DNA of 64,000 nucleotides from Mesorhizobium sp. B2-1-1 (GTDB lineage: Bacteria; Pseudomonadota; Alphaproteobacteria; Rhizobiales; Rhizobiaceae): positions 5,401,501 through 5,465,500 of the forward strand of contig NZ_CP083954.1 in the NCBI RefSeq assembly GCF_006442975.2, written 5' to 3'. The translations under genes and the position numbers were made by a program. Below the pieces are notes generated by a model. That model was not told the DNA's origin and did not search any database. It worked only from the letters and a program-made list of their open reading frames with translations. Positions 1-9,151 of this stretch are shown one piece after another (within the stretch, counting starts at the first letter, position 1; each line of letters begins with the position of its first letter).

Positions 1-186
1 TCTTTTGGCTGCCTGCACGGCGGCGTCGACATCATCCGCCCCGGCGTCGGCAACCTCATACCAAGGCGCCGCGTTCGTCGGATCGTAGCTCGGCATGTAG
101 CGGCCGGACCGCGGCGCGACGCGCTCCCCGGCAATGAAAAGATCCTGGCGCGATCCTTCGATCACCTTCAGCGTCAGGTCCATCAT
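1..186 (-). CDS. Aldehyde dehydrogenase, N-terminal 62 residues (runs off the window)
   Basis: I translated the first 186 bases on the minus strand by eye. They give an open frame of 62 codons beginning MMDLTLKVIEG and continuing LFIAGERVAP..SYDPTNAAPWYEVADAGADDVDAAVQAAK. This is the usual N-terminus of an NAD(P)-dependent aldehyde dehydrogenase: the 'F-I-x-G' strand, then the 'DP-T' turn, then the 'D-V-D-A-A-V-x-A-A' helix. The start is two bases from the stop of the upstream flavin reductase gene (TGAGATGATG), so the two are translationally coupled in one operon. The catalytic Glu and Cys lie outside the window, so substrate cannot be judged. Confidence 0.8.
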   Translation of the reverse strand, partial: MMDLTLKVIEGSRQDLFIAGERVAPRSGRYMPSYDPTNAAPWYEVADAGADDVDAAVQAAKR

Positions 187-187
187 C

Positions 188-1201
188 TCATCCCTTCGCG
201 GTTTCTCGGTCGCCGGCCAAGCCGTTAAGCGACCGCCACGGACGCGGGGCGCCGTCTATCATCGCCACCCGGCCGCCATCGCTGGAATCGACGTAGATCC
301 CGAAGCGAGAGTCCGCGCGCTCATGCAGGTAACGGCGCAGCGTTGCGCGTATCTGCCTGATCGGAATGCTGTCCCAAGGCAGCTCTTCATGGGCAAAGAA
401 CCTCAGCGACGGCGACAAATCCGGAATTTCGCCGGGCGGGCCCGCGAGCGCGCCACGGTAAACGACATAACCGGGCTGCTGGTCGGCCACATCGAAGACC
501 GAATAGAGAAACGCATCGCTGGTGAGCGGCGCAACCACGCCGCCGCCTTCGAAGCTGAGCATGTCGCCCGGCTTACGGTGCGTTGCCGTCGGCAGTTCCC
601 AGCCTCCGGCGCCATCGTCGCGCAGCAGGATGCGGCCGTCATGCTCGACCAGGTAGCCGATGATCATGCGATGGGAAGGCGTCCAGCCAGGCGGCATCGG
701 GTCTTCCACGCAGACATAGCGCCCCCGGCAAAACCCTAGCGGAGCGGCAGGGCTGGTGCCGAAAGCACGCACCCGGCCGATCAGGATCACATGGTCTCCC
801 GCCTCGATACGGTCATGCACCGTGCAGTCGAACCAGGTAAGGCTGTCGGTGAGCACCGGCGAGCCCGTATGCACGGTAGTATGGGCTATCGTCTCGAACT
901 TGGAGAGTGACTTCGAGGCGAAGAGGCTCGCCACCTCCTTCTGGCGCTCGTGCAGTACGTTGACGGCGAAGCCTTCGGCCGTGTTGAATGCCGGAAAGCT
1001 GCTGGCGCTCTTTCCTATGCAGACGAGCAGCAGCGGCGGCTCAAGGGAGACTGAGGTGAAGGAATTCGCAGTCATGCCGCGCGGCGAACCATCTTCGTCC
1101 CGCGTCGTCACCACCGTGATGCCCGTGACGAAGGTGCCGAACGTTCGCCGCAGTTCCACTGGATCGATCGTGCTCAGCTCTTTTTCCCTCTTGTCCGCCA
1201 T
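188..1201 (-). CDS. Flavin reductase family protein with extra C-terminal domain
   Basis: Residues about 12-165 form a flavin reductase (HpaC/DIM6-NtaB) domain: LRRTFGTFVTGITVVTT, GMTANSFTSVSLEPPLLLVCI and the H-x-x-G-DHVILIGRV strand. Such proteins reduce FMN or FAD with NAD(P)H for a partner monooxygenase. The family is normally about 160-190 aa; this one is 337 aa. Residues about 175-300 form a second domain (MIIGYLVEHDGRILLRDD, GWELPTATH, then FVYR-like strands and RFFAHEELPWDSIP) that reads like a Nudix fold, but I see no intact Nudix box (GX5EX7REUXEEXGU). It is followed within two bases by an aldehyde dehydrogenase. No monooxygenase partner is visible in the window. The fusion may bind a nucleotide or flavin rather than hydrolyse one. 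Confidence 0.85.
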   Translation of the reverse strand: MADKREKELSTIDPVELRRTFGTFVTGITVVTTRDEDGSPRGMTANSFTSVSLEPPLLLVCIGKSASSFPAFNTAEGFAVNVLHERQKEVASLFASKSLSKFETIAHTTVHTGSPVLTDSLTWFDCTVHDRIEAGDHVILIGRVRAFGTSPAAPLGFCRGRYVCVEDPMPPGWTPSHRMIIGYLVEHDGRILLRDDGAGGWELPTATHRKPGDMLSFEGGGVVAPLTSDAFLYSVFDVADQQPGYVVYRGALAGPPGEIPDLSPSLRFFAHEELPWDSIPIRQIRATLRRYLHERADSRFGIYVDSSDGGRVAMIDGAPRPWRSLNGLAGDRETAKG

Positions 1202-1313
1202 GCGTCCTGCCTCTCCAGGAGGGTGGAAGGATAAAGGGACGTGAGAGAGGGTCTTCCTGCTCTACGCAGGAGAGGCGGTAGTCAGACTCCTAGGACACGA
1301 AGCAGAGACCGCA

Positions 1314-3188
1314 TCAGACAGGTTGCTCCCGGGCAATGGTCTCGTTGAGGCGTATTGCCAGTTCAAGCGCGAACCGACGTTCGGGTGAATCGATCTCGAT
1401 GCCAAACAGTTCCTGGATACGGTTCAGGCGATAACGAAGCGTAGTAACATGCAATTCCATCGCGTCCGCGCAGGCCTGGCTGCGGCAACCGTGCTCCAGA
1501 AAGACGGTCAGGGTCCTAATATAGTCCGTTGCATGCGCCTCGTCGTGACGCACGACCGCGCCAATGGCGATATCCACGAACGACCTCACTTCCTTGCTGT
1601 CGGCCGCCGAAAGCAGCAGCGGAAAAGGACCGAAGTCCTGGGGCGCAAGCAACCCGGTACGGTTGAAGCGGACGGCAAGACGGATCATGCGCTCGCATTC
1701 AAGCCATGCCTGGGGATAGTCGTGAATGCTCGAACAGGTCTTACCCGCCACGATGATCGGCTTGGTGCCGATCAGCCACTGCGTTTCCTCGATCAGCTTG
1801 CGCACAAACGTCTTGACCACCGTGTCCGCGTCGCGGGGCGCGTCGGGAATGCGGCACAGAATGATCTCGCCCAATGCGGCGGCGGTCGCCTGCGGCGCCA
1901 ATTGGCCGGCGAGCCGCATGATGGAGCGGTGCAGTTCGGGTATGGTCTTGCCCTTTTCCGGCACAGTTTCCGGGAGGCCGATCGCGACCAGCCTGGCGGT
2001 GGCGTTTACGTCAATGCCGAGCCGGCGCGCCCGCGCCGTCAAATCGTCCACGTTGCGCCAGTTGCCGGAAACTATTTCCATGAACAATTCGCTGGAAGTC
2101 TGCGATTCCGTCTGGAACCGTAAATGGCTGCGCATCAACTGGACGCTGAGCGCGAACCGAGCGCTCTGAAGAAGAAGATGATCGAGGTCGCCGAAATTGG
2201 CGTCGAGCGAAAACACGATCAGCGCCCCTACCGTCTTGCCATCCACGACCAACGGCTCCACCGCCGCCGGCAGGTTGAGGTGATGGCCGCCGCAGTTCAG
2301 GTACAGCTTGCGCATTTCAAGCCCGGCCTGGTCCGAGATATCGCGAGCAAGACGGAGAAACTGGCGGCTCATGCAATCGTCCATCTCCTCGCGCCAGCGG
2401 TCGGTGTCGATGAGGTCCGGCTTGGGCGAACGTCCGGCAACGACCAGGTTGGCAGTCAGATCCACCACGACGATTGCGTTCGGCAGGAAGGTTTCGACCA
2501 TGGAAGCCGCGGATGCGACGGAACCGTCCGACAGGACCTGGTGCATCAGGGAGGAATGCGCGGCAAGTGCGTTTTGGAGTTGCGCGGCGGCAGCATGTTC
2601 CGCCCTTAGCCTGTGGGCCTTGTCCACGGCTATGGCGCCCAGATGGACGATCGTCTGCAGGAATGCGAGATCGGCCGCTGACAGATCGACAACGTCGCGC
2701 GACTGCACCGACAAGACCATCGCGCGGTCTTCCATGTCCCGGCAGCCCAGAGGCAAAACCACGACAGTGCGATAACCGCGCTGGATTGCCTCTTCCCGAT
2801 AGCCCGGAAATTCGATGCTCTCCTGGGCATCGCGAATGATCACCGGATCATTGCGGGTCAACGCGATGAGGGATGGACTTGTCGCCAGCGTCCAGCGGTT
2901 GCGATAGGACTTCGTCAACTGGCTAGGATCATGCCGGGTCACGACCACAGCATTGCCATCCGCCTGATCGATGCTCATCACCGCCGCCATCGACCAGGCA
3001 TCGTGCTGGCATGCCGCATCGACAAGGTGCTGCAGCGTTGTCTCGAGGTCGACGCTGGAATTGATGAGGCTGGTCACGTCGCGCAGGACGCGTGACAGCG
3101 GGCGATCCAAAGCGCTCAACAGAACCTCGCTGCTTGCCGGTACTCGATCGTTACATAGCCTTCCTGGTCGATGGCGCGCCACAGTCAT
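1314..3188 (-). CDS. PucR/CdaR-type transcriptional regulator with GAF domain
   Basis: A 624-residue regulator. Residues about 25-200 look like a GAF sensor domain (LETTLQHLVDAACQHDAWSMAAVMSID.., then TVVVLPLGC). The middle third (SELFMEIVSGNWRNVDDLTARARRLGID and following) matches the GGDEF-like/CdaR region of PucR proteins. The C-terminus (VFLEHGCRSQACADAMELHVTTLRYRLNRIQELFGIEIDSP) is a clear PucR C-terminal helix-turn-helix. These proteins usually activate a neighbouring catabolic operon in response to a small ligand. It lies between the flavin reductase/aldehyde dehydrogenase pair and another aldehyde dehydrogenase, all on the same strand, so those are the natural targets. The start is uncertain because no good ribosome-binding site precedes ATG 3188. 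Confidence 0.87.
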   Translation of the reverse strand: MTVARHRPGRLCNDRVPASSEVLLSALDRPLSRVLRDVTSLINSSVDLETTLQHLVDAACQHDAWSMAAVMSIDQADGNAVVVTRHDPSQLTKSYRNRWTLATSPSLIALTRNDPVIIRDAQESIEFPGYREEAIQRGYRTVVVLPLGCRDMEDRAMVLSVQSRDVVDLSAADLAFLQTIVHLGAIAVDKAHRLRAEHAAAAQLQNALAAHSSLMHQVLSDGSVASAASMVETFLPNAIVVVDLTANLVVAGRSPKPDLIDTDRWREEMDDCMSRQFLRLARDISDQAGLEMRKLYLNCGGHHLNLPAAVEPLVVDGKTVGALIVFSLDANFGDLDHLLLQSARFALSVQLMRSHLRFQTESQTSSELFMEIVSGNWRNVDDLTARARRLGIDVNATARLVAIGLPETVPEKGKTIPELHRSIMRLAGQLAPQATAAALGEIILCRIPDAPRDADTVVKTFVRKLIEETQWLIGTKPIIVAGKTCSSIHDYPQAWLECERMIRLAVRFNRTGLLAPQDFGPFPLLLSAADSKEVRSFVDIAIGAVVRHDEAHATDYIRTLTVFLEHGCRSQACADAMELHVTTLRYRLNRIQELFGIEIDSPERRFALELAIRLNETIAREQPV

Positions 3189-3276
3189 ATTCGTTACCGG
3201 GGGTCATGCCGCCGCCATATGGCCGGCATGGATAGGATCGACCTTGCCGGCTGTTCGCGAAAGGTTTGGCAGGCCT

Positions 3277-4776
3277 TCAAAGCGACATGATGACCGACTT
3301 GGTCTCCGTATAAAGGTTCAGCCCTTCCTGTCCCCGTTCCCTGCCCCAGCCGGATTGCTTGAAGCCGCCGGTGGGTATCGCCGCGTCCACCGAGCCGTGT
3401 ACGTTGACCCCGATCCGGCCCGCGCGAATTCGCCGTACCATCTTGTGGGCGACGCTTAGGTCCCGCGTCCAGACGCTGCCAGCTAGTCCGAAGATGCTGT
3501 CATTCGCCTGCCGCGCGATCTGTTCCAGGTCGTCGTCATCGAAGCTCATGGCGCACAGGACAGGACCGAAAATCTCTTCCTGCACCACCGCCATGTCGGG
3601 TCGGGTATCGGTCAGCACCGTCGGCGCAATGAAGTTGCCTTCATTGCCTATCCGCGTGCCGCCAAACGCCACGGTTGCACCGGCGCTCCTGCCCTGCTCG
3701 ATATAGCTCATGACGCGGTCGCACTGGACCGGGGAAATGACCGGCCCCATCTGGACGCCTTCGCTGAGGCCATGACCGACGCGGATATTCCCTGCCCGTT
3801 GGCCGATCCCATCCACGATCTGGTCGAACACCTTCTTATGAGCGAACAGCCGCGATCCCGCTGTGCAGACCTGGCCGCTATTGGCAAAAATGCCCTGCGT
3901 GACACCGGGAATGGCAACCGACATGTCAGCATCGGGAAAGACGATGACGGGCGACTTCCCTCCCAATTCGAGCGACACTTTCTTCAAATTGCCCGCGGCA
4001 GCCTTGACGATGATGCGGCCGACCTCGCTGGAACCCGTAAAGGCAACCTTGTCGATCTGGGGGTGCGAGGCGATCGCTGCGCCCGCCGTAGGTCCAAAAC
4101 CGGTCACGATATTGATCACGCCGGCGGGAATGCCGGCCTCCTGGACCAGTTCACCGAAGCGCAGCGCCGTCAGCGGCGTCTGCTCCGCCGGCTTGAGCAC
4201 GATCGTGCAGCCGGTGGCCAGCGCCGGCGCTGCCTTCCAGGACAGCATGAGCAGTGGCGCATTCCACGGAATGATCTGCCCGACGACGCCGACCGGCTCG
4301 CGCACTGTGAAGGCATGGTACTTGTCCGGCGCGGAGATCGAAATGGTTTCCCCTGTGATCTTGGTCGCCCAGCCCGCCATGTAGCGGAACATATCCACGC
4401 TGAGCGCGACGTCGGAATTCCGGGCATTGGCAAGCGGCTTGCCATTGTTGAGAACCTCCAGTTCGGCCAGTTCATCGGCGTTCTGTTCCAGCAGATCCGC
4501 CAGTTTCCAGATGAGACGTCCACGTTCGCTGGGCGTGATGCGGCTCCATGGGCCTTCTTCAAAGGCCCGCCGCGCAGCTTTGACGGCATTGTCGATATCG
4601 GCGGCGTCGCCCTCCGGAACCTGTGCAATTATGCGTCCCGTGCCCGGATCATACGTGTCGAAAATCTTCCCGGACTGAGCCGGCACCCATTTTCCATCGA
4701 TAAGGAGTTTTTTCTCCTGGCGTAAAAAGGACGCCGCCTTCTCTCCAATTCGGAACTGATCAGCATGTGTGTTCAT
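3277..4776 (-). CDS. NAD-dependent aldehyde dehydrogenase (betaine/phenylacetaldehyde type)
   Basis: A full-length family member (499 aa from this start). It has the conserved PWNAPL loop at about 170, FTGSSEVG (247-253) for NAD, the general base in LELGGKSP (Glu270), and the nucleophile in NSGQVCTAGSR (Cys304), so it should be active. It oxidises an aldehyde to the acid; the substrate cannot be read from sequence. A start 57 bases further upstream is open, but ATG 4776 is preceded at the right distance by GGAG, so I use that. It lies 81 bp downstream of the ABC transporter ATPase and is probably the last gene of that operon. Confidence 0.92.
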   Translation of the reverse strand: MNTHADQFRIGEKAASFLRQEKKLLIDGKWVPAQSGKIFDTYDPGTGRIIAQVPEGDAADIDNAVKAARRAFEEGPWSRITPSERGRLIWKLADLLEQNADELAELEVLNNGKPLANARNSDVALSVDMFRYMAGWATKITGETISISAPDKYHAFTVREPVGVVGQIIPWNAPLLMLSWKAAPALATGCTIVLKPAEQTPLTALRFGELVQEAGIPAGVINIVTGFGPTAGAAIASHPQIDKVAFTGSSEVGRIIVKAAAGNLKKVSLELGGKSPVIVFPDADMSVAIPGVTQGIFANSGQVCTAGSRLFAHKKVFDQIVDGIGQRAGNIRVGHGLSEGVQMGPVISPVQCDRVMSYIEQGRSAGATVAFGGTRIGNEGNFIAPTVLTDTRPDMAVVQEEIFGPVLCAMSFDDDDLEQIARQANDSIFGLAGSVWTRDLSVAHKMVRRIRAGRIGVNVHGSVDAAIPTGGFKQSGWGRERGQEGLNLYTETKSVIMSL

Positions 4777-4857
4777 CGAATTCTCCATAGGTATCGGGAA
4801 GCGCCTTGCCCGGATTCGTTCAAGGGCGTCCATCTGAAGCGCCCTCGTTAAAGCTTT

Positions 4858-6606
4858 TCACTCGATCACGAAGTGGTCGGGTCCGACCGCGCGAGGCTGC
4901 CGCTTCGGCGGAATGAAATCGAGCGGCCGCACGGGAGACGGCAATTCCGTCACCGGCTTGCCGATCAAGCGGTGCCTGTCCGCGGCCGGCTCCGGGTTCG
5001 GCACCGCTGCCATCAGCTTCTGGGTATAGGGATGTTTCGGATTCCCTATCACCTCGCGGCTGGGCCCGATCTCCACAATCTCGCCAAGATACATGACCGC
5101 CACGCGGTGGCTGACACGTTCGACAATGGCCATGTCGTGACTGATGAAGAGGTAGGACAACCGCAGGTCCTCCTGCAACTCAAGCAGCAGGTCGATCACC
5201 TGCGCCTTTACCGAAACGTCGAGCGCCGAGACGGCCTCGTCGGCTATAATGACCTTCGGGTCGAGCATCAGGGTCCGCGCAATGCAGATTCGCTGACGCT
5301 GTCCGCCGGAAAACTCGTGCGGAAGACGGGTGATCATCGACGGTTCGAGGCCGACACGCTCCAGAAGATGTTTCGCCTTGTCCAGGGCCTTGGCCCTGGT
5401 CGCCAACCCATGGCATAGCAGGGGCTCCGCCAGGATCGCACCGACGTTTTGCTTCGGGTCCAGGGAACTGAAAGGATCCTGGAAGATCATCTGCACATTG
5501 CGCCGGAGATCCGAAAGATCGGACCTGTTGTCGCGCCGCACCGTGCGTCCGTCGAAGACCACCTCGCCGGAATCCGGAGGATTGAGAAACAGGATGCTGC
5601 GTCCGGTCGTCGACTTGCCGCAGCCGGATTCACCAACCAGCGACAGCGTTTCTCCAGGCATGATGTCGAAGCTCAGACCCTCGACGGCATGGAGACGCCC
5701 CAGCTTGCGACGCATCGCCCCGCCACGCACGTCGAACCGGGTCACCAGCTTGCGCACGCTCAAAACCGGCTTCGGCACAGCATCCTTGGCGGGCGCGCGG
5801 TAGGAGCGGGCGACGCCTTGCCCCAGGCGGGGGACCGCGTCGATCAGCATCCTCGTATAGTCCTCGCGCGGACGCTCGAAAACGTCCTTTACTGCTCCCG
5901 TCTCCACCACGCGTCCCTTGTGCATGACCATGACGCGGTCGGCGATGTTGGCCACTACGCCCATGTCATGCGTGATGAACAGGATCGCGGTGCCGGTATC
6001 GCGCTGGACCTCGTTCAGGAGATCGAGGATTTGCGCCTGTATCGTCACGTCGAGCGCTGTTGTCGGCTCGTCGGCGATAAGCAGCTTCGGCGAGCACGCC
6101 AATGCGATGGCGATCATGATCCGCTGCCGCATCCCCCCGGAGAACATGTGAGGATAGTCATTGAACCGCCGCCGCGCGTCAGGAATGCGAACGCGGTCGA
6201 AAAGCCGGATGCCCTCCTCCCGCGCCTCGGCATCGCTCAAGGGTCGATGCTGGCGCAGCATTTCCTTGATTTGGGTGCTGACCTGCAGAACCGGGTTCAG
6301 GCTCATCATCGGTTCTTGGAAGATCATGCTGGCAATGCCGCCACGCACCCGCCGCAATGTCGATGTCGACGCCCCCACCACTTGCTGGCCATCCACGATG
6401 ACCGAACCGGTCACTTGGGTATTGCCGGAAAGCAGTCCCATGATCGTCATGGAGGTGACGCTCTTGCCGGACCCCGACTCGCCGACAAGCGCCAGCGTCT
6501 CGCCAGCATGGATGGCCAGATCGACATCATGCACCACCTGATGCTTGCCGAAAGCGACGTTGAGGCCTTTTACCTCGACCACTGGATCGGATTTCCGTTC
6601 ACTCAT
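4858..6606 (-). CDS. Dipeptide/opine-type ABC transporter, double ATP-binding protein (DppD-DppF fusion)
   Basis: 582 residues with two complete nucleotide-binding domains. The first has Walker A GESGSGKS (about 41), signature FSGGMRQR and Walker B LLIADEPTTALD. The second has GESGCGKST, FSGGQRQR and VIIADEAVSALD. Each is followed by the peptide-transporter tail ('HPYTQKLMAAVPNP' in the second). Fused DppD/DppF proteins of this size are common in rhizobial opine/peptide systems and drive import through the two permeases encoded upstream. Its ATG overlaps the stop of the upstream gene by 4 bp (ATGA), so it is translationally coupled to the unrecognised 256-aa protein. Confidence 0.95.
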   Translation of the reverse strand: MSERKSDPVVEVKGLNVAFGKHQVVHDVDLAIHAGETLALVGESGSGKSVTSMTIMGLLSGNTQVTGSVIVDGQQVVGASTSTLRRVRGGIASMIFQEPMMSLNPVLQVSTQIKEMLRQHRPLSDAEAREEGIRLFDRVRIPDARRRFNDYPHMFSGGMRQRIMIAIALACSPKLLIADEPTTALDVTIQAQILDLLNEVQRDTGTAILFITHDMGVVANIADRVMVMHKGRVVETGAVKDVFERPREDYTRMLIDAVPRLGQGVARSYRAPAKDAVPKPVLSVRKLVTRFDVRGGAMRRKLGRLHAVEGLSFDIMPGETLSLVGESGCGKSTTGRSILFLNPPDSGEVVFDGRTVRRDNRSDLSDLRRNVQMIFQDPFSSLDPKQNVGAILAEPLLCHGLATRAKALDKAKHLLERVGLEPSMITRLPHEFSGGQRQRICIARTLMLDPKVIIADEAVSALDVSVKAQVIDLLLELQEDLRLSYLFISHDMAIVERVSHRVAVMYLGEIVEIGPSREVIGNPKHPYTQKLMAAVPNPEPAADRHRLIGKPVTELPSPVRPLDFIPPKRQPRAVGPDHFVIE

Positions 6607-7373
6607 GAGTTTGGCGCCGGTGCAACAGTGAAGCCCGCCTGCGAGCGAGAGCGCTCCGAAGTTGGAGCCCAGGTGAGCATTTCGAGCGCGTACAGCGCAT
6701 CCAGCGTCTCGCGCGACAGGGGAATGCCCTTCTGGTGCGCCATGGCGATCTTTTCCCGAGGCCGAACGGCAACGTGCCCGGACGCCTTCAGTTCAGGCCT
6801 GCGGGCGCTGACCATGAGAAGCGCGCAGCCCGGCGTCAGCCCGGCGGCGTCGATCGAACCCAGAACCGCCGTGTCCTCACCGAGGAGCGCCGCCAGGGCA
6901 TCCCGGCCCCGGCCCGAATAAAGCACACCCCGTGCGTCGGGGTCAGCCAACAGCCAGTCGAAGGTTCCATCCCTGGCGATGATGCCGATAGAGGAGAGAT
7001 TGTAGTCCATCGCACCGACCAGCGTGGCCGGAACAAGCGACAGCTCGGTCGCCGCCAATATCCGGCACATTTCCCATTTGGCGCCGCCTGCATGCGCGGC
7101 GAGAGCATCGATCGCGGCAGGTCCCGTTTCCAGAAATGAAACGCCGGCGGCGTCCAGCATCGTGAGCCCGTTCGATTTCCGGTAGCGGAAGCCATGGGAG
7201 GGCCGCGGTCCCGCCTGGCGAATTTCATCCAGAATAGCCGGATCGAGCGCCGCACCTGTTGCAACGAGATGAGCACCCCGGTCAGCGGTTCCGAACGCGT
7301 AGCCCAGCGCCCTGAGCGACCACGGCAGGACGCGAGTCAGTTCGGAATAGGCAACAAACATGCTCGTGCTCAC
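6603..7373 (-). CDS. Unrecognised 256-aa protein inside the ABC transporter operon
   Basis: I do not recognise the family with confidence. The N-terminus (YSELTRVLPWSLRALGYAFGTADRGAHLVATGAAL) and the alternating Gly/Ala-rich segments suggest a soluble alpha/beta protein; there is no signal peptide and no membrane helix. It faintly recalls DUF3726, which I would not rely on. It overlaps its neighbours by 4 bp at both ends, with the 593-aa protein upstream and the ABC ATPase downstream, so the three are made together and probably act on the transported compound. An enzyme role is more likely than a transport role, because the ABC set is already complete without it. Confidence 0.75.
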   Translation of the reverse strand: MSTSMFVAYSELTRVLPWSLRALGYAFGTADRGAHLVATGAALDPAILDEIRQAGPRPSHGFRYRKSNGLTMLDAAGVSFLETGPAAIDALAAHAGGAKWEMCRILAATELSLVPATLVGAMDYNLSSIGIIARDGTFDWLLADPDARGVLYSGRGRDALAALLGEDTAVLGSIDAAGLTPGCALLMVSARRPELKASGHVAVRPREKIAMAHQKGIPLSRETLDALYALEMLTWAPTSERSRSQAGFTVAPAPNS

Positions 7374-9151
7374 AGGGCGACCTCATTCTCATGCTTGCGA
7401 ACCCGGGAACCCGGCCTGCCAGGCTCGAGGAATTCCGAAGGCAGCGGCTGGTCTTGGAAGAAAGTCCCCCGCACATAGCGGATGCTGAGCGGCGTCGAGC
7501 CGCGAATGCCCAGCGACGCAAGGAAAAACCGTATGAGATCGGCGGGGACGAAATCGCGATGCGCGAGCGGATCGCGTATTTCCGCATAGAGCAGGCCATC
7601 CAGATATTGCACCCGCGAAATGGCGTAATGCAAGTCCGGATGGTCGAGGACGACGTCGCCGGCGCGCTCCTTGTCACCACGGCTGACCAGCACCGCCGCC
7701 AGCCTCTGGATCAATCCGATATGATCGATGAAGGATTCGAAACGCTCGTGCGGGTCGATGACCCGCTCGCCGCGCCTTTGTTCGCCATTGTCGATCGAAT
7801 GGTACCAGAAGTGCTGATGGGTTTCGGCAAGCGTGCGGTCGGCGGTGAGAGCCCAGACGTAGTTCCTGCGCAGGATCTCGCGCAATTCAGCGACCGTCAT
7901 TGCTGGCTGCAATTGCCGCTTGCGGGCTGCGCCGATCTGGAAATAGGGCGCGATGGCGTCACAAAAGTCCGGTACCACGTCGAGAAGTACGCTGTGGAAC
8001 TGCTCACTGGTCTCGCCATCCATGACTTCTGCGACGTGCGCAGCAACGTCGCCCCAGCACCGAAACTGTCCTTCGCGCAGGCTTGCCGATATGCGTGTCA
8101 GGTTCTCGATGATGGTTTCGTTGGCCACCACGTAGTCCTGCGTCTGTGGGTCGGTCTGCGCATAGATGCGGATGGTGCTCTCTATCGAGCCGCGGACAAC
8201 TGAAATGCTTCCCGCATCGACCGGCAGGCTTTTTGCGTAGCCAAGAGCCGCCTCGCGTACGGTCACCCATGTGGCGACCCAATGCGGCCAGCGCTGGAGG
8301 GCAACGCACATGCCCTGGCCTGAGGAGTTGCCTATTCCAAGCCCGCGCGCGATCGAAATGTCGAGCTGCGCTGCATCCGGATTGCGCCGCCGCGCCACGG
8401 CATTGACGAGATCGATGGAGACGAGCCGCACCAGGTAGATGGCGAAGATATCCGCAAAGAACGGGTGCGCCAGCGGATGCCCCTCGGGAATGCCCGGATA
8501 GGAAACCGTGCCATTGCGGCCGCTGCTTTGAAAGCCACCGTTCCGCATGAGATAGGCGATGCCGAGCTCGGGGGCGGGCTGTTCGCCGCGGGACAGTGCT
8601 TCGACTACGGCGTCGAAATGCCGGCTGCTGCGATTGGCCGGGGTCCAGCCGACCACATCCGAATCCGTACGCATCTGGCCTTCAGCCTTGATGTCGAATG
8701 TTTCAAATTCCCGCTCGATACGCTGTTGGCTGGCAAGATTGACGAAGAGCGCGCCGAACATGTCACGGTCCGCGCCATCGGAGCGGCGTCCGACTTTTTC
8801 GATTCCGTCCCATGGATATGCTCGGGCAATATAGGAGAAGGAATGGCCTTCCGCGTCGATCCGGTAGACGAATCTCGCCGCGCCGTCATCGCCGCATTCC
8901 GCCGAGATCATCCTTATCTGCCAGCGTTCGCGAACGATCCTGCGCAACAACATGTCGGCAAAACTGACGCGCGAAGCCTTGAAGCAGCGAAGGTTCTCCA
9001 CACGCATCAGAACATCCGCCGGCCGCATCCATCGCCGCGCTTTCAGGGCACCTTCCCGGCCGGCAAACTCCTGCAGGCGTTGTTCTATGAATGCCGGCAG
9101 CGGCGGCTCGATCTGGTTAGACGTCATTTCCCTGTTCCAATCAGCGATCAT
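7370..9151 (-). CDS. Unrecognised 593-aa protein inside the ABC transporter operon
   Basis: I do not recognise this family. It has no signal peptide or membrane helices and begins MIADWNREMTSNQIEPPLPAFIEQRLQEFAGREGALK. A glycine-rich segment near residue 270, RGLGIGNSSGQGMC, looks like a phosphate or nucleotide loop (GHMP kinases have a comparable Gly/Ser loop), but other kinase motifs were not found. Later segments are acidic/aromatic (TLAETHQHFWYHSIDNGEQRRGE). It overlaps the permease gene upstream by 11 bp and the 256-aa protein downstream by 4 bp, so it belongs to the transporter operon. The codon use matches its neighbours. Best guess: an enzyme acting on the imported substrate. Confidence 0.78.
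   Translation of the reverse strand: MIADWNREMTSNQIEPPLPAFIEQRLQEFAGREGALKARRWMRPADVLMRVENLRCFKASRVSFADMLLRRIVRERWQIRMISAECGDDGAARFVYRIDAEGHSFSYIARAYPWDGIEKVGRRSDGADRDMFGALFVNLASQQRIEREFETFDIKAEGQMRTDSDVVGWTPANRSSRHFDAVVEALSRGEQPAPELGIAYLMRNGGFQSSGRNGTVSYPGIPEGHPLAHPFFADIFAIYLVRLVSIDLVNAVARRRNPDAAQLDISIARGLGIGNSSGQGMCVALQRWPHWVATWVTVREAALGYAKSLPVDAGSISVVRGSIESTIRIYAQTDPQTQDYVVANETIIENLTRISASLREGQFRCWGDVAAHVAEVMDGETSEQFHSVLLDVVPDFCDAIAPYFQIGAARKRQLQPAMTVAELREILRRNYVWALTADRTLAETHQHFWYHSIDNGEQRRGERVIDPHERFESFIDHIGLIQRLAAVLVSRGDKERAGDVVLDHPDLHYAISRVQYLDGLLYAEIRDPLAHRDFVPADLIRFFLASLGIRGSTPLSIRYVRGTFFQDQPLPSEFLEPGRPGSRVRKHENEVAL

Noticed and set aside
5449..6921. 490-codon open frame on the plus strand
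   Set aside because: It is antisense to the double ABC ATPase; the translation is Arg/His-rich with no family similarity.
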